Shown piece after piece: positions 1-8,249 of a stretch of DNA of 64,000 nt. This stretch comes from Salinisphaera sp. LB1. Lineage in GTDB: Bacteria; Pseudomonadota; Gammaproteobacteria; Nevskiales; Salinisphaeraceae. The stretch covers positions 3,162,001 to 3,226,000 of the forward strand of contig NZ_CP029488.1 of the NCBI RefSeq assembly GCF_003177035.1, read 5' to 3'. How positions within the stretch are numbered: position 1 is the stretch's first letter; each line of letters starts with the position of its first letter. The position numbers and the translations under genes were made by a program. The notes under the pieces are model-generated. The model saw only the letters and a list, made by a program, of their open reading frames with translations. It had not been told where the DNA came from and did no database searches.

Positions 1-272
1 CGCGGCGGATCGGCTCGCGGCCTGGGGGGAAGCGCTGCGATCTCGCGCAGCACGGTGGCCGGGCGGGATGAGGCCGACCACGGATCGACGAAGCGCGGCC
101 AGGGGGTGTTTTCCGGTGCCAGAAGGTGCCCGACGCCGGGAAACAAGCCGTGCCCGAGCCGATCGAGACGTGCGGATACAGCGCCGGGTGCGGCGGCTGC
201 CCCGATGCCGGAAAGACTGCCGGCGATCAACAACGCACTCGCGGCCCGGGCCACGACACGAGATGGCGTCAT
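1..272 (-). CDS. Partial exported protein, N-terminal part
   Basis: An open frame on the minus strand starts at the ATG at 272 and runs off the window edge, giving about 90 residues. It begins MTPSRVVARAA, followed by a hydrophobic stretch and an Ala-rich cleavage region (GIGAAAAPG), which resembles a Sec signal peptide. The exported part that follows is Pro/Arg-rich and I do not recognise a domain. It is transcribed divergently from dsbB. No strong ribosome binding site precedes the ATG, so the start and even the reality of the gene are only moderately supported. It could be the start of a periplasmic enzyme or lipid-related protein; the missing part would decide. Confidence 0.4.
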   Translation of the reverse strand, partial: MTPSRVVARAASALLIAGSLSGIGAAAAPGAVSARLDRLGHGLFPGVGHLLAPENTPWPRFVDPWSASSRPATVLREIAALPPRPRADPP

Positions 273-372
273 GGCAAGGCACGCAGTGTCATCATGCACT
301 TCATTATAACAGACCACTGTGCGGCCTCCATCTGCGTTGCCGCCGGCCGGACGCTGTGGGAATATCCCGTCG

Positions 373-888
373 ATGACTTCTCGCCTGTATTTCGCCGCGG
401 GCTTCTCCGCTGCTGCCGCCGCGCTGGTTCTGGTCTACCTGCTGCAATACGTCGGCGGGCTCGAGCCCTGTCCGCTGTGTATTTTCCAGCGCGTGGCCAT
501 GGCCGGCGTGGCGTTGTTTTGCCTGGTGGGCTGGGTCCATGGTCCAGGCGGGCTGGCGCACCGTGTCTACGCCGGGCTGGCCGGCCTGGCGGCCCTTGCC
601 GGTGCCGCCATCGCCGCGCGCCACGTCTGGCTCATGCATCTGCCGCCCGACCAGGTGCCCGCCTGCGGTCCCGGCCTGAATTACCTGATCCACATCATGC
701 CGCTACAGGAGGTGGTGTCGGTCGTACTGCGCGGTGATGCCAGCTGTGCCACGGTCAAGGGCGCGTTCCTCGGCCTGAGTTTGCCGGCCTGGTCCTTGAT
801 CTATTTCATTCTGTTGAGTGGCGGTGCGCTGGCGGGCCTGTGCGGTCTCGGCGCGCGTCCTGCAGCGTCACGTTATTCCGCGTCCTGA
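373..888 (+). CDS. dsbB: Disulfide bond formation protein B
   Basis: DsbB is the inner-membrane quinone reductase that reoxidises DsbA. From the ATG at 373 the product is 171 residues, the usual family length, with four predicted membrane helices. The first periplasmic loop carries the redox pair C33-P-L-C36, and the second loop has Cys98 and Cys125, matching the two essential cysteine pairs. An upstream in-frame start near 319 would add 18 polar residues before the first helix and is less likely. rraA follows after 14 bases, so the two may be co-transcribed. Identification is firm from the motif spacing and topology. Confidence 0.93.
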   Translation: MTSRLYFAAGFSAAAAALVLVYLLQYVGGLEPCPLCIFQRVAMAGVALFCLVGWVHGPGGLAHRVYAGLAGLAALAGAAIAARHVWLMHLPPDQVPACGPGLNYLIHIMPLQEVVSVVLRGDASCATVKGAFLGLSLPAWSLIYFILLSGGALAGLCGLGARPAASRYSAS

Positions 889-902
889 GCAAGGAGACTT
901 TC

Positions 903-1382
903 ATGTATCCCGTAACCGATCTGTGCGACGAGTTCGCCGATCAGCTCCAGATTCTGGAGCCGATGTTCACCGACTTCGGCGGCCGGCTCGCCTTCGGCGG
1001 CCCCATCAGTACCGTGAAGTGCTTCGAGGATAATTCGCTGGTGCGGCTCGCGCTGGAAGAGCCCGGCGCCGGCCGCGTACTGGTGGTCGATGGCGGTGGT
1101 TCCGATCGCTGCGCGCTGCTGGGCGACAATCTCGCCCAACTCGCGATCGACAACGAATGGGCTGGCATCATCGTCTATGGCTGTATCCGCGATGCCGAGG
1201 CGATCTCGCAGATGGATGTGGCGGTCAAGGCGCTGAACACGCATCCGCTCAAGTCGGACAAGAAGAATGTCGGCGAACGAGACGTGCCAGTCCGCTTCGC
1301 CGGCGTGTCGTTCATGCCCGAAGACTGGCTCTACGCCGATCTCGACGGGATCGTGGTCTCCAATGCCGAGTTGGCATTATAG
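903..1382 (+). CDS. rraA: Ribonuclease E activity regulator RraA
   Basis: RraA binds RNase E and inhibits its endonuclease activity; it belongs to the MenG/RraA fold, which in other members has aldolase activity. The 159-residue product matches the E. coli length. Characteristic stretches are the Gly-rich VVDGGGSDRCALLGDNLA around residues 62-79, the YGCIRDAE motif near 92-99, and the P-V-R-F-A-G segment near 130. The ATG at 903 is preceded at a good distance by AAGGAG, which decides the start over the in-frame ATG at 840 inside dsbB. It lies 14 bases after dsbB on the same strand. Confidence 0.93.
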   Translation: MYPVTDLCDEFADQLQILEPMFTDFGGRLAFGGPISTVKCFEDNSLVRLALEEPGAGRVLVVDGGGSDRCALLGDNLAQLAIDNEWAGIIVYGCIRDAEAISQMDVAVKALNTHPLKSDKKNVGERDVPVRFAGVSFMPEDWLYADLDGIVVSNAELAL

Positions 1383-1702
1383 AACGACGCGTTCGGGCGT
1401 CACCGAATGATCGTCGATCATCCGGCCCAGGCCCCCGATCCGCGTCAATTCGCGTCCTGTTAGACCGCGGTTCCTGGCCTGGCCCGTGCTGCCACGACTT
1501 CGGCGCGTCGAGGCCTGGTCCGTGATCGTGCGCGGCGCGGCCTTGCCGGTCGGCGGGCCGTGCGCGGGGCCGCTCGCCGTGTCCGATCCGGTGGATTGCG
1601 GGTCGACCGGGCGGCCTCACCGAGCGCCATAGCCGGCGCGACCGACCGGTGGTAATGAATAACCCGGATGTCCGGACTGCGCGCCGGAATGGAGGAGAGG
1701 GG
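1383..1702 (+). other. Intergenic stretch, no gene seen
   Basis: This stretch holds no coding region I can support. It contains a perfect 15-base palindrome with a one-base centre at 1407-1421 (ATGATCG-T-CGATCAT) soon after rraA, which could be an operator or half of a hairpin. No T-run follows it, so I do not call a terminator. At its end, GGAGGAG at 1691-1697 is the ribosome binding site of the broken glycosylase gene. Confidence 0.4.
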
Positions 1703-2641
1703 ATGCGCGAACCCGCGCCCCATTGTCGTCGTTGTCCGCGTCTGGTGGCATTGCGCCGGGAGACGCGGCGCGCTTTCCCGGCGCATCACGGCGCGCCCGT
1801 GCGCGCGTTCGGCTCGCCGGATGCGGCACTGCTGGTGATCGGGCGAGTGTCCTGTCCTGGGTATTTTGCCGTATTCAGAACGCCTGTGCGGGCCCAGCAC
1901 AAGGCGCGCGACTGCGCCATGGCGAGCCTATGGCAAAGGAGCGCAACGCGGTGATGGGGGCGCACAGGCGTTCCCTTCGGGATATAGGGTGTGGGGCGAG
2001 GCGGCGCACGCCCGTGGACGGCGTTGCGCCGCTTGGCCAGGGGATGGCCCTGGCCGGCGCGTCGCGCCTTGCCACGAACGCGCGCCGCCTCGCTGAATGC
2101 GACAAAATACCCAGGACAGGACACTACCGCCGGGCTTCACGGTGCCCACGCGACCGGGCGTCCATTCACCGGCGACGACGCGGGCAGCTTGCTCTATGCC
2201 ACCTTGCACGCCCACGGCTTTGCCAGCGCGCCCCGCTCGGTTGGCCGGGACGACGGTCTCGAACTTTACGACTGCCGCATAACCAACGCGGTGAAACGCC
2301 TGCCGCCGGACAATCGCCCGATCGCCGCCGAGATCCACACCTGCAATCGATTTCTGGTCGACGAGATTGCCGCCGCGCGGGTGCTGGTGACGCTCGGCAG
2401 GCTGGCCCACAAGGCCACCGTGCGGGCGCTTGGCCTGCGCCAGGTGGCTTATCCCTTCGGCCATGCCGCGGCATACACGCTGGCTGATGGGCGTCGGCTG
2501 ATCGCCTCCTATCATTGCAGCCGCTACAACCAGAATACGCGCCGGCTCACGCCCGCCATGTTCGACGAGGTATTCGCCCGGGCGCGAGCGGCGGTGGACT
2601 CGGTGCGCGACTTGTCATCAACCGCTTCGGACGCATCATAG
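1703..2641 (+). pseudogene. Uracil-DNA glycosylase (family 4/5 type), split by a 280-bp element
   Basis: Two halves of one uracil-DNA glycosylase lie on either side of an inverted-repeat element (1846-2125). The left half starts at ATG 1703 after GGAGGAG and carries the first Fe-S cysteines (CRRCPRL), then FP..H..PV..FG and DAALLVIG, where the active-site motif should follow. The right half resumes with GLHGAHATGRPFTGDDAG, then ITNAVK and SYHCSRYN near the end. Reading through from the left reaches a stop at 1954, inside the element. The family usually has a cysteine in the ITNAV+C-PP segment, but here it is arginine (AVKRLPP), a possible second lesion. The enzyme would remove uracil from DNA; this copy should be inactive. 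The next gene, uvrC, starts 5 bases after the stop. Confidence 0.8.
1846..2125. mobile_element. 280-bp MITE-like element with 33-bp terminal inverted repeats
   Basis: The left end (1846-1878, beginning AGTGTCCTGTCCTGGG) and the right end (2093-2125) are inverted repeats of 33 bases with 31 matches; the outer 23 are perfect. Inside are two further hairpin arms. Arm one pairs 1878-1890 with 1961-1973 (GAACGCCTGTGCG). Arm two pairs 1996-2007 with 2082-2093 (GCGAGGCGGCGC) and continues as a long imperfect stem to a loop near 2043. No transposase frame fits inside, and no target-site duplication is evident. It sits exactly where the glycosylase active-site motif should be. It is best explained as a non-autonomous, strongly folded mobile repeat; the mobilising enzyme is unknown. 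Confidence 0.8.
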
Positions 2642-2645
2642 AACC

Positions 2646-4472
2646 ATGACCGACGAGACCGGATTCGACCCCAACCGCTACGTCCGACAGCTGACCACGC
2701 GCCCCGGCGTCTATCGCATGTATAACGCCGCCGGCGAGGTGCTCTACGTCGGCAAGGCCAAGAATCTCAAAAAGCGTGTATCGAGTTATTTCCTGCGGGC
2801 CTCGGGCAGCGCCAAGACCGAGGCGATGCTCGATCAGGTGGCCAATATCGAGGTCACCGTCACCCATACTGAAGACGATGCGCTGCTGCTCGAGTCGACG
2901 CTGATCAAAAAGCACCGGCCGCGCTACAACGTGGTCCTGCGCGACGACAAGAGCTATCCCTATCTGCTGCTCACGGGCGATAACGACTACCCGCGGGTGG
3001 TCTATCACCGCGGCGCGCAGAAGCGTAAAGGCCATTATTTTGGCCCGTTCCCCAGTTCCGGCGCGGTGAAGAATACGGCGGATACGCTGATGCGCCTGTT
3101 CAAGCTGCGTAACTGTCGCGACAGCTATTTCGAGAACCGATCGCGGCCTTGTCTGCAATACCAGATCAAGCGCTGCAGCGCGCCGTGCGTGGGCTACATC
3201 AGCGCTGAGGACTACGCGCGCGATGTGTCCGACGCGGTGGAAATGCTGGAAGGGCGCAACGAAAAACTCATCGACCGGCTCGTCCAGGACATGGAGGCCG
3301 CGTCGGCCAGGCTCGATTTCGAGACCGCGGCCCGCCTGCGCGAGAAGATCTCGGCCCTGCGTCGGCTCCAGGCGCAGAGCCAGACTGTGGGCGGCAAGGG
3401 CGATTTCGACCTGATCTGCGGCACCATCGACGGTGGTGTGGCCGCGGTGGTGGTGGTGACGGTACGCGGCGGCATCAATCTCGGCCATCGCAGCTTCTTT
3501 CCCAGTGCGCCGTCGGGTACCACGGTCGGCGACGCGATGGCCGCGTTCATCAGCCAGTACTACATCGACCGGCCGGCGCCCCCGGAGCTTCTGGTCGACC
3601 CGATGCCCGTCGACGATGCCGAACTCGCCGAGAGCCTCTCGGCGCGGGGCAAGCGGCGCGTGGCCATCAAGACCAACGTACGCGGCGAGCGTCGCCGCTG
3701 GCTGGAAAACACACGCGCCACGCTCGAGCAGACGCTGTCGGCCAAACTCGCCAGCCGCGCGGGCGTGGAGAAGCGCCTGACCGCATTGGCCGAGGCACTC
3801 GGGCTTGATGAGCCGCCGATGCAGATGGCCTGTTTCGATATCAGTCATACCCGGGGCGAGAAGACGGTGGCCTCGTGCGTGGTGTTCGAGGCCGGGGCGC
3901 CGAACAAATCGGCGTATCGGCGCTTCAATATCACCGGCATCGAACCGGGGGACGATTATGCGGCGATGCGCCAGGCCGTGACGCGGCGCTTCAAGCGGGG
4001 CAAGGCCGGCGAAGCGAAACTGCCCGACCTGCTGCTCATCGATGGCGGCAAGGGCCAGCTGGGCGTGGCCCGGGAGGCGCTCGACGAGCTCGGGGTCAGC
4101 GGCGTGCAGCTGCTGGGCGTTGCCAAGGGCACGACGCGCAAGCCGGGCCTGGAACAGCTGTTTTTGCCGGGGCAGAATGCACCTCTTATACTGCCAGCCG
4201 ACTCACCGGGGCTGCATTTGATCCAACAGATCAGGGATGAGGCGCATCGTTTCGCGATTGCCGCGCATCGAGGCCAGCGAGGCAAGGCGCGCAGCGCCTC
4301 GGTTCTCGACGGCGTCGAAGGGCTGGGGCCGAAACGACGGAAAAGCCTGCTGCAGACCTTCGGCGGACCGCGCGAGGTGGCGCGGGCCGGCGTTTCCGAT
4401 CTGGCGCGCGTCGACGGCATCAGCACTGCCATGGCGCAGCGGATCTACGATTATTTTCACGACACGGCGTAA
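2646..4472 (+). CDS. uvrC: Excinuclease ABC subunit C
   Basis: UvrC makes both incisions around DNA lesions in the UvrABC nucleotide excision repair complex. The 608-residue product has the N-terminal GIY-YIG nuclease domain (PGVYRMYNAAGEVLYVGKAKNLKKR, about residues 19-43), the cysteine-containing segment near RPCLQYQIKRCSAPC, a UVR motif near residues 200-235 (UvrB contact), the RNase H-like nuclease core (MACFDISHTRGE, then LLIDGGKGQL), and C-terminal helix-hairpin-helix motifs (VEGLGPKRRKSLLQTFGG). Start and length match the family. It lies 5 bases after the broken glycosylase and is followed by pgsA, a widely conserved gammaproteobacterial neighbourhood. Confidence 0.97.
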   Translation: MTDETGFDPNRYVRQLTTRPGVYRMYNAAGEVLYVGKAKNLKKRVSSYFLRASGSAKTEAMLDQVANIEVTVTHTEDDALLLESTLIKKHRPRYNVVLRDDKSYPYLLLTGDNDYPRVVYHRGAQKRKGHYFGPFPSSGAVKNTADTLMRLFKLRNCRDSYFENRSRPCLQYQIKRCSAPCVGYISAEDYARDVSDAVEMLEGRNEKLIDRLVQDMEAASARLDFETAARLREKISALRRLQAQSQTVGGKGDFDLICGTIDGGVAAVVVVTVRGGINLGHRSFFPSAPSGTTVGDAMAAFISQYYIDRPAPPELLVDPMPVDDAELAESLSARGKRRVAIKTNVRGERRRWLENTRATLEQTLSAKLASRAGVEKRLTALAEALGLDEPPMQMACFDISHTRGEKTVASCVVFEAGAPNKSAYRRFNITGIEPGDDYAAMRQAVTRRFKRGKAGEAKLPDLLLIDGGKGQLGVAREALDELGVSGVQLLGVAKGTTRKPGLEQLFLPGQNAPLILPADSPGLHLIQQIRDEAHRFAIAAHRGQRGKARSASVLDGVEGLGPKRRKSLLQTFGGPREVARAGVSDLARVDGISTAMAQRIYDYFHDTA

Positions 4473-4508
4473 GCGACCGCCCGTGCGACCACAACGCGAG
4501 GAGAGACG

Positions 4509-5063
4509 TTGAACCTGCCCATCTGGCTCACCCTGTTCCGGCTCATACTCATTCCCTTCGTGCTTGGGTTGTTATTCGTTCCGCTCCCGGGTTTCAACGT
4601 GGTGGCCGCCGTGCTGTTCGGCATCGCGCTGGCCACGGACTGGCTCGATGGCTATCTCGCGCGACGCTGGAATCAGACCTCGGCGTTCGGCGCCTTTCTC
4701 GACCCGGTCGCGGACAAGCTCATTGTCTGCGCCGTACTGGTCATGCTCGTGTATCGCGATCCACACTGGTTCGTCGCCTTGCCGGCCAGCATTATCGTCG
4801 GCCGCGAATTGACCGTATCGGCGCTGCGCGAATGGATGGCCGAACTCGGCCAGCGCGGCGTGGTTTCGGTCGGTTCGCTCGGGAAATACAAGACCGCCGT
4901 GCAGATGCTCGCGATCTTCCTCATGCTCTACGATCTCTACCACCAGCAGGCGATCTATACCGGCGGTGTGGTGCTGCTTGTCATATCGGCGGCGCTGACG
5001 ATGTGGTCGATGGTGATCTACCTGCGCCAGGCCTGGCCGACGCTGAGCATCGAGCGTGGCTGA
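4509..5063 (+). CDS. pgsA: CDP-diacylglycerol-glycerol-3-phosphate 3-phosphatidyltransferase
   Basis: PgsA makes phosphatidylglycerophosphate, the committed step to phosphatidylglycerol and cardiolipin, in the inner membrane. The 184-residue product has several membrane helices and the full CDP-alcohol phosphotransferase motif D-G-x2-A-R-x8-G-x3-D-x3-D in DWLDGYLARRWNQ followed by GAFLDPVAD (about residues 37-61). The start is a TTG at 4509 with GAGGAGA ahead of it; the next in-frame ATG would remove the motif. It lies 36 bases after uvrC, and the two tRNA genes follow, as in the E. coli uvrC-pgsA-glyW-cysT order. Confidence 0.95.
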   Translation: MNLPIWLTLFRLILIPFVLGLLFVPLPGFNVVAAVLFGIALATDWLDGYLARRWNQTSAFGAFLDPVADKLIVCAVLVMLVYRDPHWFVALPASIIVGRELTVSALREWMAELGQRGVVSVGSLGKYKTAVQMLAIFLMLYDLYHQQAIYTGGVVLLVISAALTMWSMVIYLRQAWPTLSIERG

Positions 5064-5115
5064 AGCACTGGATCGGCCCGGGCCGGCAAATTTCGGAATC
5101 GATTGGAATCAATCG

Positions 5116-5143
5116 TTGACACCTTGTTTCGCTGCCCTATAAT
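5116..5143 (+). promoter_or_regulatory. Sigma-70 promoter of the tRNA-Gly/tRNA-Cys unit
   Basis: A consensus -35 box TTGACA at 5116-5121 and a consensus -10 box TATAAT at 5138-5143 are separated by 16 bases, ending 13 bases before the mature tRNA-Gly. Both hexamers are perfect, as expected for a strong stable-RNA promoter. Confidence 0.85.
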
Positions 5144-5156
5144 ACGCGCTCACACG

Positions 5157-5231
5157 GCGGGAATAGCTCAGTGGTAGAGCACAACCTTGCCAAGGTTGGG
5201 GTCGCGAGTTCGAATCTCGTTTCCCGCTCCA
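5157..5231 (+). tRNA. tRNA-Gly (GCC)
   Basis: A 75-base cloverleaf. Acceptor strand GCGGGAA pairs with TTCCCGC, the D-loop has AGCTCAGTGGTAGAGC, the anticodon loop CTTGCCAAG gives anticodon GCC, the T-arm has GTTCGAATC, and CCA is encoded (5229-5231). It follows a perfect sigma-70 promoter. Confidence 0.97.
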
Positions 5232-5240
5232 GACAGCCGA

Positions 5241-5269
5241 AACCTCGGCCGTATTGGCCGGGGTTTTTC
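5241..5269 (+). terminator. Hairpin with T-run between the two tRNA genes
   Basis: The stem AACCTCGGCC / GGCCGGGGTT (one mismatch) around loop GTATT is followed by TTTTTCTTT. It has intrinsic terminator form directly after tRNA-Gly and may reduce readthrough into tRNA-Cys. Confidence 0.65.
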
Positions 5270-5308
5270 TTTGTCGAGGCCTGGTTTATTCTCGGGCTTC
5301 GCACTCGG

Positions 5309-5382
5309 GGCCAGGTGGCAGAGTGGTGATGCAGCGGCCTGCAAAGCCGCGTACCTCGGTTCGATTCCGGGCCTGGCCTCCA
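5309..5382 (+). tRNA. tRNA-Cys (GCA)
   Basis: A 74-base cloverleaf with acceptor GGCCAGG/CCTGGCC, discriminator T, encoded CCA (5380-5382), anticodon GCA in CCTGCAAAG, and T-arm GGTTCGATTCC. It follows tRNA-Gly by 77 bases. Confidence 0.97.
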
Positions 5383-5417
5383 CCAAATCTTGCAGTGCGT
5401 TCCAGGGAAGTCTTTAA

Positions 5418-5442
5418 AAGCCCGTTTATACGGGCTTTTTTG
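5418..5442 (+). terminator. Intrinsic terminator after tRNA-Cys
   Basis: A perfect stem AAAGCCCGT / ACGGGCTTT around loop TTAT, followed by a T-run ending at 5442. It closes the tRNA transcription unit. Confidence 0.85.
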
Positions 5443-5598
5443 TGCATGCCGTCTGTATCCTCCCACGCCTGTCCATTGAAATCCGGCGATATTTGGGAGT
5501 AGATAATCCCTGCGCGGCACAGACACCCCAAATGACGCTCAAATCAGGAACAGTGAATACGCCACCGACTTTGGCCGGCGGCATATTCACATTGCCTC

Positions 5599-6498
5599 TC
5601 AGCCGTTGACTGCGGGTGATTTACTGGCTGCGGGCCGGTTAATCAGGATGAGACCGGCGACGACCAGCAGCATGCCGATCAATGCGGGCACGGACAGTCG
5701 GTCGCCGAACAACAGGAAATCCCACAGTACGGTGGCCGGCGGAACGCAGAAGAACAGGCTGGTGACCCGGGTAACTTCGCCCCGCTGAATCATGAAGTAA
5801 AGCAGCAGTGTCGCACCGACCGACACGACCAACGACATCCAGCCCAGCGTCAGCGTGAACACCGGCGTCCAGTGAACGGATTGCCCCGGCAGCCACAGCG
5901 CAATCACCACCAGCACCACCGCACTCACCGAATACTGCACGGCCATGTCGCACAGAATGGGTCTGGACGCACTGTTGAACTTTTGCATGAGCGTGCCGGC
6001 AGTAATCCCCAGTAGCGCCAACAGGCCCCACACAAGGCCTGCTATCGGCACCTGATGTGCGAGCGCGCCAACACCGACCACCAGGATCAAGCCGCTGAGA
6101 CCGAGTACCAAGCCCAACCATTGGCGTGCGTGTGTTTGCCGAAAACGAACCAGGCCGGTCAGCAGCGGCTGGGTTCCGAGAATGATCGCCATCATGCCAG
6201 GGGTCAGTTGATATGCCAGTGCCAGAAAGAAACAGGATTGATAGACCACCTGCATCAACAGGCCGGTTGCGGCGGTGATGGCCAACCCCGACCGCGAATA
6301 CGACCATTTCGGCCGCATCCACAGGATAATCAACCACACGGCCAATGCGGCGAGGGGCATCCGCAGCGCCAGAAACGCCAAAGCGCTCGTATCCTGCAAA
6401 CCCAGCTTGACCACGATGGCGCCGGCGCTCCAGATGAGCACAAAGACATAAGGGATGGCGTTTACGCCGCGCGGGCCGGCATGATCATGAACCGACAT
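5599..6498 (-). CDS. EamA-family (DMT) membrane exporter
   Basis: A 299-residue inner-membrane protein with about ten hydrophobic helices arranged as two EamA repeats, the drug/metabolite transporter fold used to export amino acids and other small metabolites. The first repeat starts IPYVFVLIWSAGAIVVKLGL. The second half contains the usual helix order ending in VPALIGMLLVVAGLILI. I chose the ATG at 6498; the frame is open to 6597, but those 33 residues are polar and atypical. It is transcribed divergently from a LysR regulator at 6629, the classic arrangement of an exporter with its own regulator. The substrate is unknown. Confidence 0.85.
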   Translation of the reverse strand: MSVHDHAGPRGVNAIPYVFVLIWSAGAIVVKLGLQDTSALAFLALRMPLAALAVWLIILWMRPKWSYSRSGLAITAATGLLMQVVYQSCFFLALAYQLTPGMMAIILGTQPLLTGLVRFRQTHARQWLGLVLGLSGLILVVGVGALAHQVPIAGLVWGLLALLGITAGTLMQKFNSASRPILCDMAVQYSVSAVVLVVIALWLPGQSVHWTPVFTLTLGWMSLVVSVGATLLLYFMIQRGEVTRVTSLFFCVPPATVLWDFLLFGDRLSVPALIGMLLVVAGLILINRPAASKSPAVNG

Positions 6499-6628
6499 GA
6501 CTCTGTTCTCGGATCGCAGTGGGTACAGGCATGCGGCAGCATAGGAGTGGATCGATCGATCATTCCAACTATTTATACTGGGCTCATTCATAACCAATGC
6601 TTATGTATTAGCCGTGACGGTAGCCGCC

Positions 6629-7561
6629 ATGAAACAGCCAGTCGATCCCGAGTTATTGAGAACATTTATGTGCGTCGCCGATACGGGCACGTTTACCGCC
6701 GCCGCCAGGCAGGTTCACCGCAGCCAAGCCGCAGTCAGCTTGCAGATGCGCAAACTTCAGGAGGAGATGGGTGCGCGTTTGTTCGAAAAGGCCGGTCGAT
6801 GTAAACGACTCACCGCCGACGGTGAAAAACTACGGGTTCATGCGCACCGTATCCTGCAAGCCTACGAAGCGGCGGCCGCCGCCTTCGATCGGGAGCCGCT
6901 GAGCGGTCATATCCGTTTTGCCGCACCGGACGATTTCGCGGCCACGCTCTTGCCCGACCTGCTGGCGCGTTTCTCGAAGACGCATCCCGAAGTCGGCGTC
7001 GAGTTGTACTGCAATACCACCGCCAATATCTTGCGCCGCATCGAGGCCGGCAGTCTGGACATGGCAGTGATTACCAGCGGGTCCGGCGACGACTTCGGCC
7101 GCGTCATTCAACGCGGCGCGCTTGTCTGGATCGGGTCGCCGGAAACCGCGGTCTACGATCACGACCCGTTGCCCCTGGCGTTGTTTCCCGAAGGCTGCCG
7201 CTTTCGTAAAGACGCATTGCACGCGTTGGAACAAGCCGGCATTCGCTATCGTTTGGCCTATACCTGTGTCAGCCTTTCAGCGGTGACCGCGGCCGTCGGT
7301 GCCGGTCTGGCGGTCAGTGTACTCCCCCATCGCTGCCTGCCCGACTTATCGGCCCGCGTGGTCGAGTTGATTGCGGCGCGGCATCTGCCGGCATTGCCCG
7401 ATTACGAACTGTCGGTCTGGCGCAATAGCGCCAGTGGTAACACCGCGCTGCTCGACCACTTGGAAAACTACCTCCGGCAGGGCTCGGTCACTGCCACGGC
7501 ACACTCGGCGCGTAGGTTTGAGTCCTTTAGCGCCGGACCGACGCCGGTTTCGGATGGTTGA
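6629..7561 (+). CDS. LysR-family transcriptional regulator
   Basis: A 310-residue LysR-type regulator. The N-terminal winged helix-turn-helix reads LLRTFMCVADTGTFTAAARQVHRSQAAVSLQMRKL (about residues 9-43), followed by the linker helix and a periplasmic-binding-protein-like effector domain. A GTG at 6614 in frame is an alternative start, five codons longer. It is divergent from the EamA exporter, with a 130-base intergenic region that should contain the shared operator. No inducer can be read from the sequence. The C-terminal tail after residue 295 is Ser/Arg-rich and not conserved in the family. Confidence 0.88.
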   Translation: MKQPVDPELLRTFMCVADTGTFTAAARQVHRSQAAVSLQMRKLQEEMGARLFEKAGRCKRLTADGEKLRVHAHRILQAYEAAAAAFDREPLSGHIRFAAPDDFAATLLPDLLARFSKTHPEVGVELYCNTTANILRRIEAGSLDMAVITSGSGDDFGRVIQRGALVWIGSPETAVYDHDPLPLALFPEGCRFRKDALHALEQAGIRYRLAYTCVSLSAVTAAVGAGLAVSVLPHRCLPDLSARVVELIAARHLPALPDYELSVWRNSASGNTALLDHLENYLRQGSVTATAHSARRFESFSAGPTPVSDG

Positions 7562-7803
7562 GGGATTGCAAGAGCGCACTGAGCTTACGAAATCCGCAAG
7601 ATCGGTGACTGATTTCAGGCTGACGCCACTGGGTAATATAGTCAAACTGACCACGGCTTGGTCCTGACAAAAGAATGGCCGGGCGTAGACGTGCCTGCAT
7701 CGGACGAACTCAAAATCGTGCGATGAACTCAGACGGTTGATTCGCTGAGACTGCGGTTCTTGGTTCTCTCCCGGGGCCTGCCGGCGACCGAAATGGCCAA
7801 GGT

Positions 7804-8244
7804 GTGCCGGGCGCCGAAGTGGTCGTCGTGGCCTTGGCCCAGCGCCTGTTTGTCTTGGTTTTCGTCGGCGTCAACGATTTCACAGCACGCACGTCGTCGA
7901 GGCAGTGGGCCGACAATCTGCGGAAAGTTGTTTCGTTACTCAAAACGAGGTTTCAAGCCCGCGACATTTTGCTGGCCAGCGTGCCGCCGATGCATCAATT
8001 CCCGGCGCTGCCACAGCCCTTGCGCCGGTGGCTGGGTGCACGCGCGAAAAGACTCAATCGAATCATGCGACATATTCCGCAGGATAACGCGGCGTGTCGT
8101 TTTATTCCGGTGATCTTTCCCGCCGACAAAGTCTATGTCGTAGTCGATGGCTTCCATCCGGGCGCGGCGGCGTATACGTTATGGGCAGATCGCATCGCTG
8201 AAATTATCCAATCCGAGTTGGAAGCCGTCGCTACCTCTTTTTAA
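7804..8244 (+). pseudogene. SGNH/GDSL hydrolase, C-terminal remnant
   Basis: The frame retains the second half of an SGNH-type lipase/esterase: the Asn block VGVNDFT, the typical LLASVPPMHQFPALPQPLRRWLGARAKRLN stretch, and the catalytic DGFHPG (block V) near the C-terminus. The N-terminal GDS nucleophile block is absent. The strand before the Asn block (GAEVVVVALA) is separated from it by about nine extra residues (QRLFVLVFV), suggesting a small insertion or scrambled repair. Weak coding similarity continues upstream to about 7760. It starts at a GTG without a convincing ribosome binding site. I read it as a decayed hydrolase that cannot be catalytic. Confidence 0.65.
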
Positions 8245-8249
8245 TTGCT

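Noticed and set aside
1838-2133. Target-site duplication around the 280-bp element
   Set aside because: Bases flanking the two ends (GATCGGGCG and ACCGCCGGG) do not form a convincing direct repeat of 2, 5 or 8 bases.
2547-3848. 433-residue minus-strand frame opposite uvrC
   Set aside because: Antisense of a certain gene, and Arg/His-rich as expected from shadow frames.
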